Shown piece after piece: positions 35,297-46,877 of a stretch of DNA of 64,000 bases. The DNA comes from Pseudosulfitobacter pseudonitzschiae (GTDB lineage Bacteria; Pseudomonadota; Alphaproteobacteria; Rhodobacterales; Rhodobacteraceae). Location of the stretch: the NCBI RefSeq assembly GCF_900129395.1, contig NZ_FQVP01000001.1, positions 558,001-622,000 on the forward strand, in the 5' to 3' direction. Numbering within the stretch: position 1 is the first letter of the stretch; every line of letters begins with the position of its first letter. The notes under the pieces were generated by a model. That model was given only the letters and a program-made list of their open reading frames with translations. It made no database searches and was not told the origin of the DNA. Both the position numbers and the translations under genes were made by a program.

Positions 35297-35428
35297 ATGA
35301 AGAAATCAGTCTACGGCGTCACTGCCACCGCCCCGCGTATGACAAGAACCGCCGCCATTTTACTGGCGACGGGTTTGTCGATCCCGACTTTTGCGATTTT
35401 AACCCTGGTGGAGGCGCTTTTGTTCTAG
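35297..35428 (+). CDS. 43-residue small membrane protein (candidate)
   Basis: Open frame starting [20 protein letters not shown] with one hydrophobic segment, [18 protein letters not shown], then [12 protein letters not shown] (35291-35294) sits close before the ATG, which is a short spacing. Its TAG stop is shared with the tyrS stop inside the palindrome CTAG (35425-35428), the same arrangement as four other convergent pairs in the window, which argues that it is a real gene. No function is known. Confidence 0.5.
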   Translation: MKKSVYGVTATAPRMTRTAAILLATGLSIPTFAILTLVEALLF

Positions 35429-36675
35429 CCCAGTTGCACCAGGGCGTGCCGTTTCTTGCCCGCGCTCAGCTTGATCGGGGAGGACAGTGCGCCCGCGTCG
35501 ATCATCAGGCCCGCATCGGTCAACGGCGCGTCGTCCAGGCGCGCACCGTTTTCGGCAATCAGGCGCTTGGCCTCTTTGCCCGAACCGGCCAACCCCGATT
35601 TGACGATCAGTTGCACGATGGAGATGCCATCGCCCAGCTCTGCGCGCGTCAGGGTCAGGGTGGGCAGGTCATCGCCCACGCCGCCCTTTTCAAACACTTC
35701 GCGGGCAGTTTCAGCGGCAGCCTTGGCGGCGTCGGCCCCGTGCAGCAGCGTGGTGACCTCGTTGGCAAGCAACGCCTTGGCGGCGTTGATCTCGGCCCCT
35801 TGCAGCGCGCCCAGACGGTCGCATTCTTCCACGGGCAGTTCGGTGTAGAGCTTCAGGAACCGGCCCACGTCGGCATCGGTCGTGTTGCGCCAGAACTGCC
35901 AGAATTCATAAGGTGACAGCATATCGCTGTTCAACCAGACGGCACCGCCTGCGGATTTGCCCATTTTCTTGCCGTCGCTGGTGCTGAGCAATGGCGATGT
36001 CAGCCCGAAAACCTCGCCATCAATGACGCGGCGGGTCAGGTCGATGCCGTTGACGATATTGCCCCACTGGTCGCTGCCGCCCATCTGCAACGAACAGCCG
36101 TAGCGGCGGTGAAGTTCCATGAAATCATAGGCTTGCAGGATCATGTAGTTGAATTCAAGGAACGACAAAGACTGTTCGCGGTCCAGCCGCGATTTGACGC
36201 TTTCGAAGGACAGCATCCGGTTGATCGAGAAATGCCGCCCGATATCGCGGAGGAATTCAAGATAGTTCAGGTTGTCCAGCCATTCGGCGTTGTTCAGCAT
36301 AAGCGCATCGGTTTCGGTGTCACCGTAGGACAGGTAGCGCGCGAACACCTGACGGATGCCTTCGATGTTGTCGGAAATCGCCTGTTCATCCAGCAGAGGA
36401 CGCTCGTCCGAGCGGAACGACGGATCGCCGACCTTGGTCGTGCCGCCGCCCATCAGGGTGATCGGTTTGCCGCCACATTTTTGCAACCAGCGCAACATCA
36501 TGATATTGACCAGATGCCCGACGTGCAGCGATTTTGCCGTCGCGTCATAGCCCACATAGGCCGGCACAATCCCTTTCATCAGGGCGTCATCCAGCCCTTG
36601 ATAGTCGGTGCAGTCGGCGACAAAGCCGCGTTGTTGCATGACATTGAGAAATTCGGAACGGGGTTTGTACGACAT
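35425..36675 (-). CDS. tyrS: tyrosyl-tRNA synthetase
   Basis: Protein of 416 residues that charges tRNA-Tyr. The class I motifs are [19 protein letters not shown] (HIGH-like HVGH) and [15 protein letters not shown] (KMSKS-like). The Tyr-binding text [20 protein letters not shown] is conserved. A C-terminal S4-like RNA-binding domain includes [20 protein letters not shown]. Length is normal. It diverges from anmK, 66 bases apart. Confidence 0.97.
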   Translation of the reverse strand: MSYKPRSEFLNVMQQRGFVADCTDYQGLDDALMKGIVPAYVGYDATAKSLHVGHLVNIMMLRWLQKCGGKPITLMGGGTTKVGDPSFRSDERPLLDEQAISDNIEGIRQVFARYLSYGDTETDALMLNNAEWLDNLNYLEFLRDIGRHFSINRMLSFESVKSRLDREQSLSFLEFNYMILQAYDFMELHRRYGCSLQMGGSDQWGNIVNGIDLTRRVIDGEVFGLTSPLLSTSDGKKMGKSAGGAVWLNSDMLSPYEFWQFWRNTTDADVGRFLKLYTELPVEECDRLGALQGAEINAAKALLANEVTTLLHGADAAKAAAETAREVFEKGGVGDDLPTLTLTRAELGDGISIVQLIVKSGLAGSGKEAKRLIAENGARLDDAPLTDAGLMIDAGALSSPIKLSAGKKRHALVQLG

Positions 36676-36741
36676 GTGACTTGTCCTATGACATCTGTGC
36701 GGGGCACTCTATAGGGGCCTAAAGGGCAAAGGAAAAGACCG

Positions 36742-37848
36742 ATGAACAAGGTCAGGCAGGCAGGCGTACCAATAAGGGCATTGGGCGCGATGAGCGGGAC
36801 GTCTCTGGACGGGGTCGATGCGGCGGTGGTCGAGACGGATGGCGTCACGATCACAGGCTTTGGCGAGAGCGGGTACAGGCCCTATTCGGACGATGAACAA
36901 CGGGTCATCGCGGCGGCCCTGGGCCGTTGGGACGGGGCTGAGGTCGAGGCCGCGACCGAAGTGATTCAAGTGGCCCATGCCGAAGCCCTGGCAGAGTATC
37001 GTGACGTCGATCTGGTCGGTTTTCACGGGCAGACGCTGGCCCATGCGCCGCGCACACGCGGGACGTTGCAGGTGGGCGACGGGGGCGCGCTGGCAAAAAG
37101 CCTTGGCGTGCCTGTGGTCTGGGATTTCCGCAGCGCCGACGTGGAAATGGGCGGAGAGGGGGCACCGTTGGCGCCGTTTTTTCATTTCGCTTGCGCCAAA
37201 TACCTGAACCGCGACGCGCCTGTGGCATTCCTGAACCTGGGTGGCGTGGGCAACATCAGCTTTGTCGATCCGCGGTTTGACACGCCGGATGCGCCGGGGG
37301 CCTTGCTGGCCTTTGATACCGGGCCTGCGAACGCACCGCTGAACGATCTGATGATGGCGCGGCTGGGCAAAAGCTATGATCGGGACGGCAAGGTCGCGCG
37401 CAGGGGCGATGTGGCGACAGGTGCGCTTGAGCTGTTTCTGGCTGAACCCTATTTTGCGCGCATCCCGCCCAAGTCTTTGGATCGAAATGATTTCTCGGAA
37501 ATGATCGCGCTTGTGGGAGAGCTGTCCGATGCCGATGCCGCCGCCACGCTGACCGCCATGGCCGCGGCCGGTGTGGCCGAGGCGATGCAGCATTGCCCCG
37601 AACCGCCCAGCGAGGTTCTGGTGACAGGCGGCGGGCGCAAGAACCCGGTGCTGATGCAGATGCTGGCGGTGTCGCTGGATTGCCCGGTGCGCCCCGTCGA
37701 AGACGTGGGGCTGGACGGGGATATGTTGGAAGCGCAGGCATTCGCCTATCTCGCGGTGCGTGTGGCGCGGCGTTTGCCGACATCCTGCCCCGGCACGACG
37801 GGCGTGCGGGCGGCGGTGGCAGGCGGAACGCTCAGCTTTCCCGGTTAA
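36742..37848 (+). CDS. anmK: anhydro-N-acetylmuramic acid kinase
   Basis: Protein of 368 residues that phosphorylates and opens 1,6-anhydro-MurNAc for reuse in peptidoglycan synthesis. ATPase-fold motifs are at the N terminus ([20 protein letters not shown]), at [36 protein letters not shown], and [17 protein letters not shown]. It acts in the same recycling route as nagZ at 21701. The stop shares TTAA with the convergent cupin gene. Confidence 0.95.
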   Translation: MNKVRQAGVPIRALGAMSGTSLDGVDAAVVETDGVTITGFGESGYRPYSDDEQRVIAAALGRWDGAEVEAATEVIQVAHAEALAEYRDVDLVGFHGQTLAHAPRTRGTLQVGDGGALAKSLGVPVVWDFRSADVEMGGEGAPLAPFFHFACAKYLNRDAPVAFLNLGGVGNISFVDPRFDTPDAPGALLAFDTGPANAPLNDLMMARLGKSYDRDGKVARRGDVATGALELFLAEPYFARIPPKSLDRNDFSEMIALVGELSDADAAATLTAMAAAGVAEAMQHCPEPPSEVLVTGGGRKNPVLMQMLAVSLDCPVRPVEDVGLDGDMLEAQAFAYLAVRVARRLPTSCPGTTGVRAAVAGGTLSFPG

Positions 37849-38267
37849 ACTGCGTCCGGAATGTCGAAATTCGGCGGTGCCAGCGTGAACCCCTCGAACC
37901 GGAAACCCGGTGACACCGTGCAAGACACCAGTGTGTGGCTGCCGGTGCTGCGCGCCGATTGCCAGTGATCCCGTGGCACGATGACCTGCGGTGCGCCGAC
38001 ACTCAGGTCGGGGGTCAGCAGATGGGTCACGGCAGGGCCTGCATCCGTGGCCGACAGGCGCAGTTCCAGAGGCGCGCCCGCGTGATAGAGCCAGATTTCA
38101 GTGGCATCCACCCGGTGCCAATGGCTGCGCTCGCCCGCTTGCAGCAGGAAATAAATGCAGGTGCCGCTGGGCCGTCCCTCGCCATCCGCCACCCAGGTCT
38201 GACGGTAATGGCCGCCCTCGGGGTGGGGTGCCAGGTTCAGGTGGGCGATGATCTCTTGCGGTGTCAT
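37845..38267 (-). CDS. cupin protein, DUF985 type
   Basis: Protein of 140 residues: an N-terminal [17 protein letters not shown] start, then the cupin core [20 protein letters not shown], which supplies the usual His/Glu metal ligands, and [18 protein letters not shown] at the end. Beta-strand content and length fit DUF985 (PF06172). Metal and substrate are unknown. It is followed by no coupled gene on its strand. Confidence 0.9.
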   Translation of the reverse strand: MTPQEIIAHLNLAPHPEGGHYRQTWVADGEGRPSGTCIYFLLQAGERSHWHRVDATEIWLYHAGAPLELRLSATDAGPAVTHLLTPDLSVGAPQVIVPRDHWQSARSTGSHTLVSCTVSPGFRFEGFTLAPPNFDIPDAV

Positions 38268-38312
38268 GGCAAGAGTTTAGGGTGTGGTGCGAACAGGGCC
38301 AAGAGGTGATCA

Positions 38313-39398
38313 ATGAAAGTTGTCGTTGTCGGAGCAGGGATTATCGGTGCCTCTGTGGCCTATCAACTGGCCAAAGCCGGCGCGCAGGTCACGGTGATCG
38401 ACGGCGCAGGCGTGGCTGCGGGCGCGACGGGGCGGTCCTTTGGCTGGATCAACGCCAGTTTTCACGCCGATGCGGCGCATTTCCGGCTGAGGGCGGAAAG
38501 CATGGCCGCCTATCACCGGTTGATCGAACAGATGGACCTGACACCCGTGCGCTGGACCGGCTGTTTGTGCTGGGATGCGCAGGACACCGCGCTGGAGACA
38601 CAGGCGGCGGAACTGGACGCCCTGGGCTATGAGGTCGACATCATCGACCGCGCGGATTTCGCTGCGCGCGAGCCGCATGTGGCCAACCCGCCAGAGCAGG
38701 CCCTGGCCTTTGATGCGGAAGGCGTGGCCGAGACCGCGCCGATGGCGCAGACGCTGATGAATGCGGCGACCGCGTTGGGGGCGCAGGTTGTGCTGGGTGT
38801 GACGGTGCATGGCATCGAGACGCGCGCAGACACCGTCACCGGGCTGCGGATCGAGCAGGGGGTGATTCCTGCCGACCGCGTGGTGATCTGCGGCGGCACC
38901 GGCAGCCCTGCGGTGCTGGGCAGCGTCGGTGTGGCCCTGCCGATGCTCGAACGTCCCGGCCTGCTGTTGCGCAGCGTCCCCGTGGCACCGGTGCTGAGCC
39001 ATGTCATGGTCGCACCGGATCAGGAGTTCCGTCAGGATGCCACGGGCCGTATCATCGCGCCGACCTCGGCCAGCCATCAATCCGACGACCTGGAGCAGGT
39101 GTCGGAACGCCCTGACGTGCTGGCAGAGGCCACCATGGCCCGGCTTCAGGCGCTGTTGCCCGAGGTGGCCTTGCGCTGGGAACAGGTGACCCAGGCGATG
39201 CGCCCTGTGCCGCAGGACGGGTTGCCGGTGATGGGGCCGTGCGGGCCTGCGGGGCTGCATGTGGCGGTGATGCATTCGGGAATCACGTTGGCACCCGTGG
39301 CCGGTGAACTGGTGGCTGCGGGCGTGCTGGATCAACCGCTGAGCAATCACCAAAGGGATCTGATCGCGCCCTACGCGCCGCAACGGTTTCAAAGTTGA
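38313..39398 (+). CDS. FAD-dependent oxidoreductase (DAO family)
   Basis: Protein of 361 residues of the D-amino-acid oxidase-like family. It begins with the dinucleotide motif VVVVGAGIIGASVAYQLAKA and acid VTVIDGAG, then GATGRSFGWINASF, which is typical of glycine/sarcosine-type oxidases. A second FAD segment is VVICGGTGSPAVLGSVG. The C terminus has RPVPQDGLPVMGPCGPAGLH and HSGITLAPVAGELVA. Substrate cannot be decided. The start overlaps no neighbour. Confidence 0.9.
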   Translation: MKVVVVGAGIIGASVAYQLAKAGAQVTVIDGAGVAAGATGRSFGWINASFHADAAHFRLRAESMAAYHRLIEQMDLTPVRWTGCLCWDAQDTALETQAAELDALGYEVDIIDRADFAAREPHVANPPEQALAFDAEGVAETAPMAQTLMNAATALGAQVVLGVTVHGIETRADTVTGLRIEQGVIPADRVVICGGTGSPAVLGSVGVALPMLERPGLLLRSVPVAPVLSHVMVAPDQEFRQDATGRIIAPTSASHQSDDLEQVSERPDVLAEATMARLQALLPEVALRWEQVTQAMRPVPQDGLPVMGPCGPAGLHVAVMHSGITLAPVAGELVAAGVLDQPLSNHQRDLIAPYAPQRFQS

Positions 39399-39731
39399 AA
39401 TGATGCGAAGAGGTTGAGCACCGGGTCATATTTTCGACCAAAAGTAGCGATATTTGAACCCTGATTTTCGTCTTTGGTGGTCTGGAAATCTATTTTGATT
39501 GCCGGATGAAAGCCGCCGAAGAACTCGTTTTTTACGTGGGGTCACTTAGCGCTGTTCGTTTATTGGTTGTGGCATCAAGAACGCCGTATTAATTATGAAA
39601 ACATGAAATCTTCTGGGGTTGCTGTTCTTCTCCGGGAACGGTTCACCTGAGATTTGATTTAGGAATGCAGTATTTTTAACCGGGTTTTTCAATGCATTAC
39701 GCTCGATGCAACCCTGCCGGCTGTCCAGCTG
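39399..39731. other. 333-bp AT-rich intergenic region
   Basis: This region is clearly lower in GC than its neighbours and lies between the FAD oxidoreductase and the sensor kinase. I see no supported gene. A 28-codon open frame (39506-39592) has no homology that I recognise. The likely promoter of the kinase gene and its true start lie here; the kinase frame is open from 39663. Confidence 0.6.
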
Positions 39732-41459
39732 GTGGGGGCGACCTGCCTTGTTGTGTGCCTGGTTATCCTGTGGGCGCGGGGCAACAGCGGATTGCCCGGT
39801 CACAGGTGGTTCATTCTGACCAATCTGGGGATGCTGGGCTGGCTGGTTTCGATTGCGATGGAGCTGTCTGCCCCGGGTCAGGCGTGCAAGGTTGTCTGGG
39901 CCGAACTGGCGTGGCCGTTCATCGTGTTGATGCCGACAGCCTGGTCCTTTTTCCTGTATGAATTTGCGCTGACCCGAAAGGTTGCGCGGATCGCCGTGAT
40001 AGCGGGCGTGGTTGTCAATCCGCTGCTTATCCTTGTGGCGGCCACAACCAACGGTGTCCACGGCTGGCTGTATGGTGCGGGCACGCGGCTGGTGGTTCGG
40101 GGCGACACGTCCTTTGTGATCTATGACCACGGGCCGCTGTATTTCGTGGCGATCACCTTGTTGTATGCAATCATTCTGGCCAGCTGCGTGATCGCGGCGC
40201 GTGCGGTGCGGCAGGCCAATCCTGCGGTCAAGGGGTTCTTCTTAAAGCTGTTCTTTGCCACCGCAGTTCCGATTGGATTCAGCCTCTCTTATGACACCTT
40301 CGGGTTCATGGTGTTCGGCATGGACCCGACGCCGTTTTCCTTTGCCTTTTCGATCAGCCTTGTCGGCTGGATGATCATCGACAACCGCTGGGTCGACGTG
40401 ACCGCGATTGCGCGTGATCTGCTGTATTACAACTCGCGCGAATTGATTTTCGTGATGGATGCGAACGGGCAGCTGCTGGAGACGAACCATACGGCGAAAC
40501 AACTGATGCGCGATCAGGGGATTGCCAAGGGGGCGGTGTCCGAGATCGACGGCATGGGGCGTGTGTTCGATATCCTGACCGAACGGCAGGAATTGCCCGA
40601 CACGCTTGAGGTTGAAAACGGCGGGCGTCATTTTGTGCCGCGCGTCTATCCGATTTCATTGGGCCGGGGCCAGCGGCTGTTGGGGTGGGCGGTGTCCTTT
40701 ATCGACGTCACGGTCCAGAAGGCTGCCGCTGAACGTGCGATCAGGTCGGAACGGTTGCAAAGCCAGTTCCTGTCCACCGTCAGCCACGAGCTGCGCACAC
40801 CGCTGACGGTGATCAACGGATCGCTGCAACTGCTTTCGCACAACCGGGGGAACACCTCGCCCGAGCAGGCGGACCGGCTGCTGGAACTTGCGACCAAGAA
40901 TGCGGCCACGCTGGCCAAGCTGGTCAACGATCTGCTGGAAACACAGCGGCTGGAAAGCTCGGATTTGCAGTTGAAACTCGAGCTTTGCAATTTGGACGAG
41001 ATTGTTTCGGATGCGGTTGACGGGATGGAGACCTATCTGCCCGACAAGGGCGTCAAAATCCTGTACAAAAGACAGGTTCGACCCGTGCGCACGCTGGCCG
41101 ATGCGGATCGTCTGCAACAGGTGATCGTGAATGTCCTGTCCAATGCGGTGAAATTTTCCAAGCCGCACAGCTTTGTCGAGGTAGACCTGTCGGTCGTGGC
41201 GGGTATGGCCTATGTCACGATAAAAGATACAGGTGCCGGCATTCCGCCGGGGTCCGAAGAAACCGTCTTTGGCCGCTTTACCCAGGTCGATGCGACAGAC
41301 ACGAAAACCTTTTACGGCAGTGGTCTGGGAATGCATATTTCAAAACAGCTGATGGTGCGCCACGGTGGCAACATTCACTATGTCAGCGAATTGGGCGTGG
41401 GGTCCACGTTTACGGTCACGATCCCGGTGCATCACGAGGCTGTGGACGCGGCGTCCTGA
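39732..41459 (+). CDS. sensor histidine kinase with 7TM N terminus
   Basis: Orphan sensor of at least 575 residues from GTG 39732. Residues ~1-215 form about seven membrane helices of the 7TM histidine-kinase sensory type (FILTNLGMLGWLVSIAMEL, WPFIVLMPTAWSFFLYEF). A PAS-like segment (ELIFVMDANGQLLETNHTAK) precedes the HisKA with the phospho-acceptor His352 in FLSTVSHELRTPLTVINGSL. The ATPase lobe has VIVNVLSNAVKFSKP, IKDTGAGIPPGSEETVFGRF and GSGLGMHISKQL. No response regulator is adjacent. The start is uncertain; see the findings. Confidence 0.88.
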   Translation: MGATCLVVCLVILWARGNSGLPGHRWFILTNLGMLGWLVSIAMELSAPGQACKVVWAELAWPFIVLMPTAWSFFLYEFALTRKVARIAVIAGVVVNPLLILVAATTNGVHGWLYGAGTRLVVRGDTSFVIYDHGPLYFVAITLLYAIILASCVIAARAVRQANPAVKGFFLKLFFATAVPIGFSLSYDTFGFMVFGMDPTPFSFAFSISLVGWMIIDNRWVDVTAIARDLLYYNSRELIFVMDANGQLLETNHTAKQLMRDQGIAKGAVSEIDGMGRVFDILTERQELPDTLEVENGGRHFVPRVYPISLGRGQRLLGWAVSFIDVTVQKAAAERAIRSERLQSQFLSTVSHELRTPLTVINGSLQLLSHNRGNTSPEQADRLLELATKNAATLAKLVNDLLETQRLESSDLQLKLELCNLDEIVSDAVDGMETYLPDKGVKILYKRQVRPVRTLADADRLQQVIVNVLSNAVKFSKPHSFVEVDLSVVAGMAYVTIKDTGAGIPPGSEETVFGRFTQVDATDTKTFYGSGLGMHISKQLMVRHGGNIHYVSELGVGSTFTVTIPVHHEAVDAAS

Positions 41460-41971
41460 TTACAGAGGATGGTCGTAAAAGCGCAGGATCGGGGCAAATT
41501 CCGGGTCCGGGTCATAGAACGGCGCGCAAGGGGCAAAGCCCAGGGCCTCGTAGAGCGTGATTGCTTCGGTCAGCAGATACATCGTGTCCAGCACCATGCG
41601 GTCGTAGCCATCGGCTGCGGCGCGCGACATTGCCTCGCGCATCAGCGCCTTGCCCGCACCATGCCCGCGGGCGCTGTCTTCGACAAAGACGCGTTTGATC
41701 TCGCAGGTGCCGGGCAGGGACAGCGGATAATACATCGCACAGCCCACGACTGCGCCGTCCAGATCGGCCAGCAGGATCTCACCCGCAGGCCGGGCGTGGA
41801 TGCGCGGCAGATCGTCGATCAGCGCGCCGTAGCTGTCATTGGCATAGTAGGTATCCACGATCGCCGGCGTCGCGGCACAGCGCGCCGCCAGCAGATCGCG
41901 ATAGCCCCAGCACAGGCGCGCCAACGCCTGTGCATCCTCCGGAAACCGGGCGGGGCGGATGGTCAGGGTCA

Positions 41972-41972
<1 letters not shown>
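41460..41972 (-). CDS. GNAT-family acetyltransferase
   Basis: Protein of 170 residues, MTLTIRPARFPEDAQALARL. The GNAT core is CEIKRVFVEDSARGHGAGKA, with the acetyl-CoA-binding ARGHGAGKAL loop, followed by MVLDTMYLLTEAITLYEALG. Substrate is unknown. Its start overlaps the enolase stop by TGATG, so it is coupled to eno. It abuts the sensor-kinase stop with no gap. Confidence 0.9.
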
Positions 41973-44196
<2,224 letters not shown>

Positions 44197-44327
44197 GTCC
44201 GTCCTCATTCTTGTGTTGCTGGGGGGATGGGGATAATCGGGCGCAGTTGCAAGGCGCAAAAGTAACGGCTCGCGTGAACTTTTTGCTGCGCTGCGGCGTT
44301 AAGGCAGGAAACCGCACAAAGGCATCT

Positions 44328-45683
44328 GTGGTGGGTATCAAACGACGTGTTCGCAAGTTGGCCTTGGGCGCCCGTCTGGGTGTGATGCAGGCAGCACCTG
44401 CGCGGCTTTTGCTGTTTGGCTATGTCTCTTACATGCTTGTGGGCTGGGCGCTGCTGGCGTTGCCGGTGTCGCAGATCCAGCCGGTCGCGGCGATCGATAC
44501 GCTGTTCACCGCCGTGTCGGCCGTATCCACCACGGGACTGGCCACGGTGTCGGTCGGTGGCAGTTTCAGCCCCTTTGGCGAGGTGGTGATGCTGGCGCTG
44601 ATCCAGGCGGGCGGTCTGGGCTATATGACCATCGGGTCCTTCGCGGTGCTGTCGGTCTATCACCGGCTTGGACGGATGCGCACGCATACGGTCCGTCAGG
44701 CGTTCAACCTGCCCGAAGGCATCTCTGTGGTGATGTTCCTGCGCTCGGTCGTGTGGTTCACGCTGATCTGCGAAGGCATCGGCGCACTGGCGCTGTTCTT
44801 GATGTTCCACCACGCGGGCGTACCCAACGCGCTGTGGATGGCCGTTTTTCACAGCATATCAGCGTTTTGCACGGCTGGGTTCAGCCTGTTCGACAACTCG
44901 CTTGAAATGTTCCACGACCATGTGGGGATCAACCTGGCGATCTCGATCCTCAGCCTGCTGGGCGCCATGGGGTTCCTGATCATCGTCGACGGATGGCGCG
45001 CGCTGATGGGGCGTGAACGGGTGTTGGGGTTCACGTCCAAGGTGATCGTGCGCATGACGATGGTGTTTTTGGGGCTGGGCACGCTGATCCTGTTCGTGAC
45101 CGAACCCGAGCTGACGGCATTGCCGCCGGATGAACGGCTGATGGCCGCGTTTTTCCAGACCATGTCGGCCAGCACCACGGTGGGCTTTAACACGGTGTCG
45201 ATCACGGGCATGTCCCAAGCGGTGCTGATGGTGCTGATGGCGCTGATGGTGGTCGGCGCGTCACCTGCGGGCACCGGGGGCGGGCTGAAAACGACCTCGT
45301 TTGCGGCGCTGCTGGGGTTGGTGCGCTCGACGCTGAAGAACCGCGAGGCGGTGCGGTTCTTCAAGCGCCGTGTGTCGGATGAAAAGCTGAACATGGCGAC
45401 CGCGTCGCTGGCCTATTACGCGGGGCTGTGCGGGCTGGCGATGTTCCTGCTGTTGCTGACGGATGCGGACCAGACATTCGAGGCGCTGTTGTTCGAGGCG
45501 ACCTCGGCCATGGGGACCGTGGGGCTGAGCACCGGCATCACCGGCGACCTGTCCGATCTGGGCAAGCTGATCGTGATCGTGCTGATGACGGCGGGGCGCG
45601 TCGGCATCCTGACCTTCGGGATCGCATTGGCAGCACACGACGAAAGCCGCGCCGAAGAGCAGGATGACAACCTGGTGCTGTGA
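44328..45683 (+). CDS. TrkH-family potassium uptake protein
   Basis: Protein of 451 residues from GTG 44328, with AAAGG at 44318-44322. It shows several membrane-pore-membrane repeats, such as LFTAVSAVSTTGLATVSVGG, FHSISAFCTAGFSLFDNSLE, TMSASTTVGFNTVSITGMSQ and FEATSAMGTVGLSTGITGDL, whose TTG/TVG glycine motifs form the K+ filter. The gating partner trkA or ktrA is not adjacent. Alternative starts are ATG 44385 and earlier in-frame GTGs. Confidence 0.9.
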   Translation: MVGIKRRVRKLALGARLGVMQAAPARLLLFGYVSYMLVGWALLALPVSQIQPVAAIDTLFTAVSAVSTTGLATVSVGGSFSPFGEVVMLALIQAGGLGYMTIGSFAVLSVYHRLGRMRTHTVRQAFNLPEGISVVMFLRSVVWFTLICEGIGALALFLMFHHAGVPNALWMAVFHSISAFCTAGFSLFDNSLEMFHDHVGINLAISILSLLGAMGFLIIVDGWRALMGRERVLGFTSKVIVRMTMVFLGLGTLILFVTEPELTALPPDERLMAAFFQTMSASTTVGFNTVSITGMSQAVLMVLMALMVVGASPAGTGGGLKTTSFAALLGLVRSTLKNREAVRFFKRRVSDEKLNMATASLAYYAGLCGLAMFLLLLTDADQTFEALLFEATSAMGTVGLSTGITGDLSDLGKLIVIVLMTAGRVGILTFGIALAAHDESRAEEQDDNLVL

Positions 45684-45685
45684 TC

Positions 45686-46387
45686 TCAGGCTTGCAGCCG
45701 GATCATCAGCTGGTTGCCGTCCTTGCGCGTCTCGATCTCGGTGATATCGCGCACCAGCGCGCTCAGCTTTGAGTGGCCATAGGTGCGCGTGTCGAAATCG
45801 GGGTGCGACGACTGGATCGTCTGGCCGATCTGGCCCAGCGAATACCATTCGTCCTCGCGCTCGATCTTTTCCATTGCGGCTTCGATCAGGGGCAGGGCAT
45901 CGCGGGATTTTTCGCGCATGGCGGGGGCAGGGCCCTCGTCCGTGGGATGCAGGTTCTCGATAAAGATAAAGCGGTTGCACACATTGCGCAGCGCCTCGGG
46001 CGTTTTCTTTTCACCGATGCCGATCACGGTCAGACCGTCCTCGCGCAGGCGGTTGGCCAGCGATGTGAAATCGCTGTCCGACGACACCAGCACAAAGCCG
46101 TCAAAGCGGCGGGTGTGCAGGATGTCCATTGCATCAATCACCAGACCGATGTCGCTGGCGTTCTTGCCGGAGGTGTTCGCGGTTTCCTGATGCGCCACAA
46201 GGCCCAGCGACAGCACATGTTCGGACCAGTTGCGCAGCCGTCCCGAGGACCAATCGCCATAGACACGGCGCAGCGCAGGTTCGCCAATGGTGGTCACCTC
46301 GCGCAGGATGGCAGCGGCGTGTTTGGCCGGCACGTTGTCGGCGTCAATCAACACGGCAAGAAGCGGGCGGTCGCGGTCAACGGGCAT
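45686..46387 (-). CDS. NYN-domain protein with OST-HTH-like end
   Basis: Protein of 233 residues. Residues 1-150 form an NYN/LabA (DUF88) PIN-like nuclease fold: LAVLIDADNVPAKHAAAIL, VIDAMDILHTRRFDGFVLVS and SSDSDFTSLANRLREDGLTV supply the acidic residues. Residues ~160-233 resemble an OST-HTH/LOTUS RNA-binding domain (EREDEWYSLGQIGQTIQSSH, HSKLSALVRDIT). An RNA-processing role is likely. Two bases separate it from the TrkH stop on the other strand. Confidence 0.9.
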   Translation of the reverse strand: MPVDRDRPLLAVLIDADNVPAKHAAAILREVTTIGEPALRRVYGDWSSGRLRNWSEHVLSLGLVAHQETANTSGKNASDIGLVIDAMDILHTRRFDGFVLVSSDSDFTSLANRLREDGLTVIGIGEKKTPEALRNVCNRFIFIENLHPTDEGPAPAMREKSRDALPLIEAAMEKIEREDEWYSLGQIGQTIQSSHPDFDTRTYGHSKLSALVRDITEIETRKDGNQLMIRLQA

Positions 46388-46440
46388 AAAGGGTCCAATT
46401 CCTGTGGTGGCTGCCAGCTCTGTAGCAGCCTGTAGCTTAA

Positions 46441-46459
46441 CGGCACATCACCTGTGCCG
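46441..46459 (-). terminator. hairpin after the Fur/Mur gene
   Basis: CGGCACA (46441-46447) and TGTGCCG (46453-46459) form a 7-bp stem just beyond the Fur-family stop on the minus strand. A second stem lies at about 46414-46433. A weak T-run follows on the minus strand. Possible transcript end. Confidence 0.4.
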
Positions 46460-46466
46460 GTTCCGC

Positions 46467-46877
46467 CTACTTCTTCAGCGGCACGCCGTAAAGCTCAAGC
46501 CGGTGGCCGCGCAGCTCAAAGCCCAGCTTGGCGGCGATCCGTTCTTGCAACTCTTCGATCTCTTCGTCGACGAATTCGATCACCTCGCCCGACTGCAAGT
46601 CGATCAGGTGATCGTGATGGTCGCGTTCCGCATCTTCATAGCGCGCGCGCCCGTCGCCGAATTCCAGCTTGTCCAGTATGCCCGCCTCTTCGAACAGTTT
46701 GACGGTGCGATAGACGGTGGCAATCGAAATGCCCGCATCTATGTCCGAGGCGCGGGCATAAAGCTGTTCCACGTCAGGGTGGTCATCGCTGTCCTGCAAC
46801 ACCTGGGCGATCACGCGGCGCTGGCCGGTCACGCGCAGGCCTTTGGTTTCACAACGGGCGATGATCGGCTGGCTCAT
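46467..46877 (-). CDS. fur: Fur-family metal regulator (Fur/Mur-like)
   Basis: Protein of 136 residues. It has a winged-helix (ISIATVYRTVKLFEEAGIL) and metal-binding text ERDHHDHLIDLQSGEVIEFV. The zinc-site cysteines common in gammaproteobacterial Fur are missing. This arrangement fits alphaproteobacterial Fur/Mur, which senses manganese or iron, rather than Irr. No other iron or manganese gene is near. It diverges from the DEAD-box helicase gene; the gap holds both promoters. Confidence 0.88.
   Translation of the reverse strand: MSQPIIARCETKGLRVTGQRRVIAQVLQDSDDHPDVEQLYARASDIDAGISIATVYRTVKLFEEAGILDKLEFGDGRARYEDAERDHHDHLIDLQSGEVIEFVDEEIEELQERIAAKLGFELRGHRLELYGVPLKK

Noticed and set aside
39506-39592. 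28-codon frame (MKAAEELVFYV...) before the sensor kinase
   Set aside because: Too short, with no ribosome-binding site or recognisable partner; kept only as a note.
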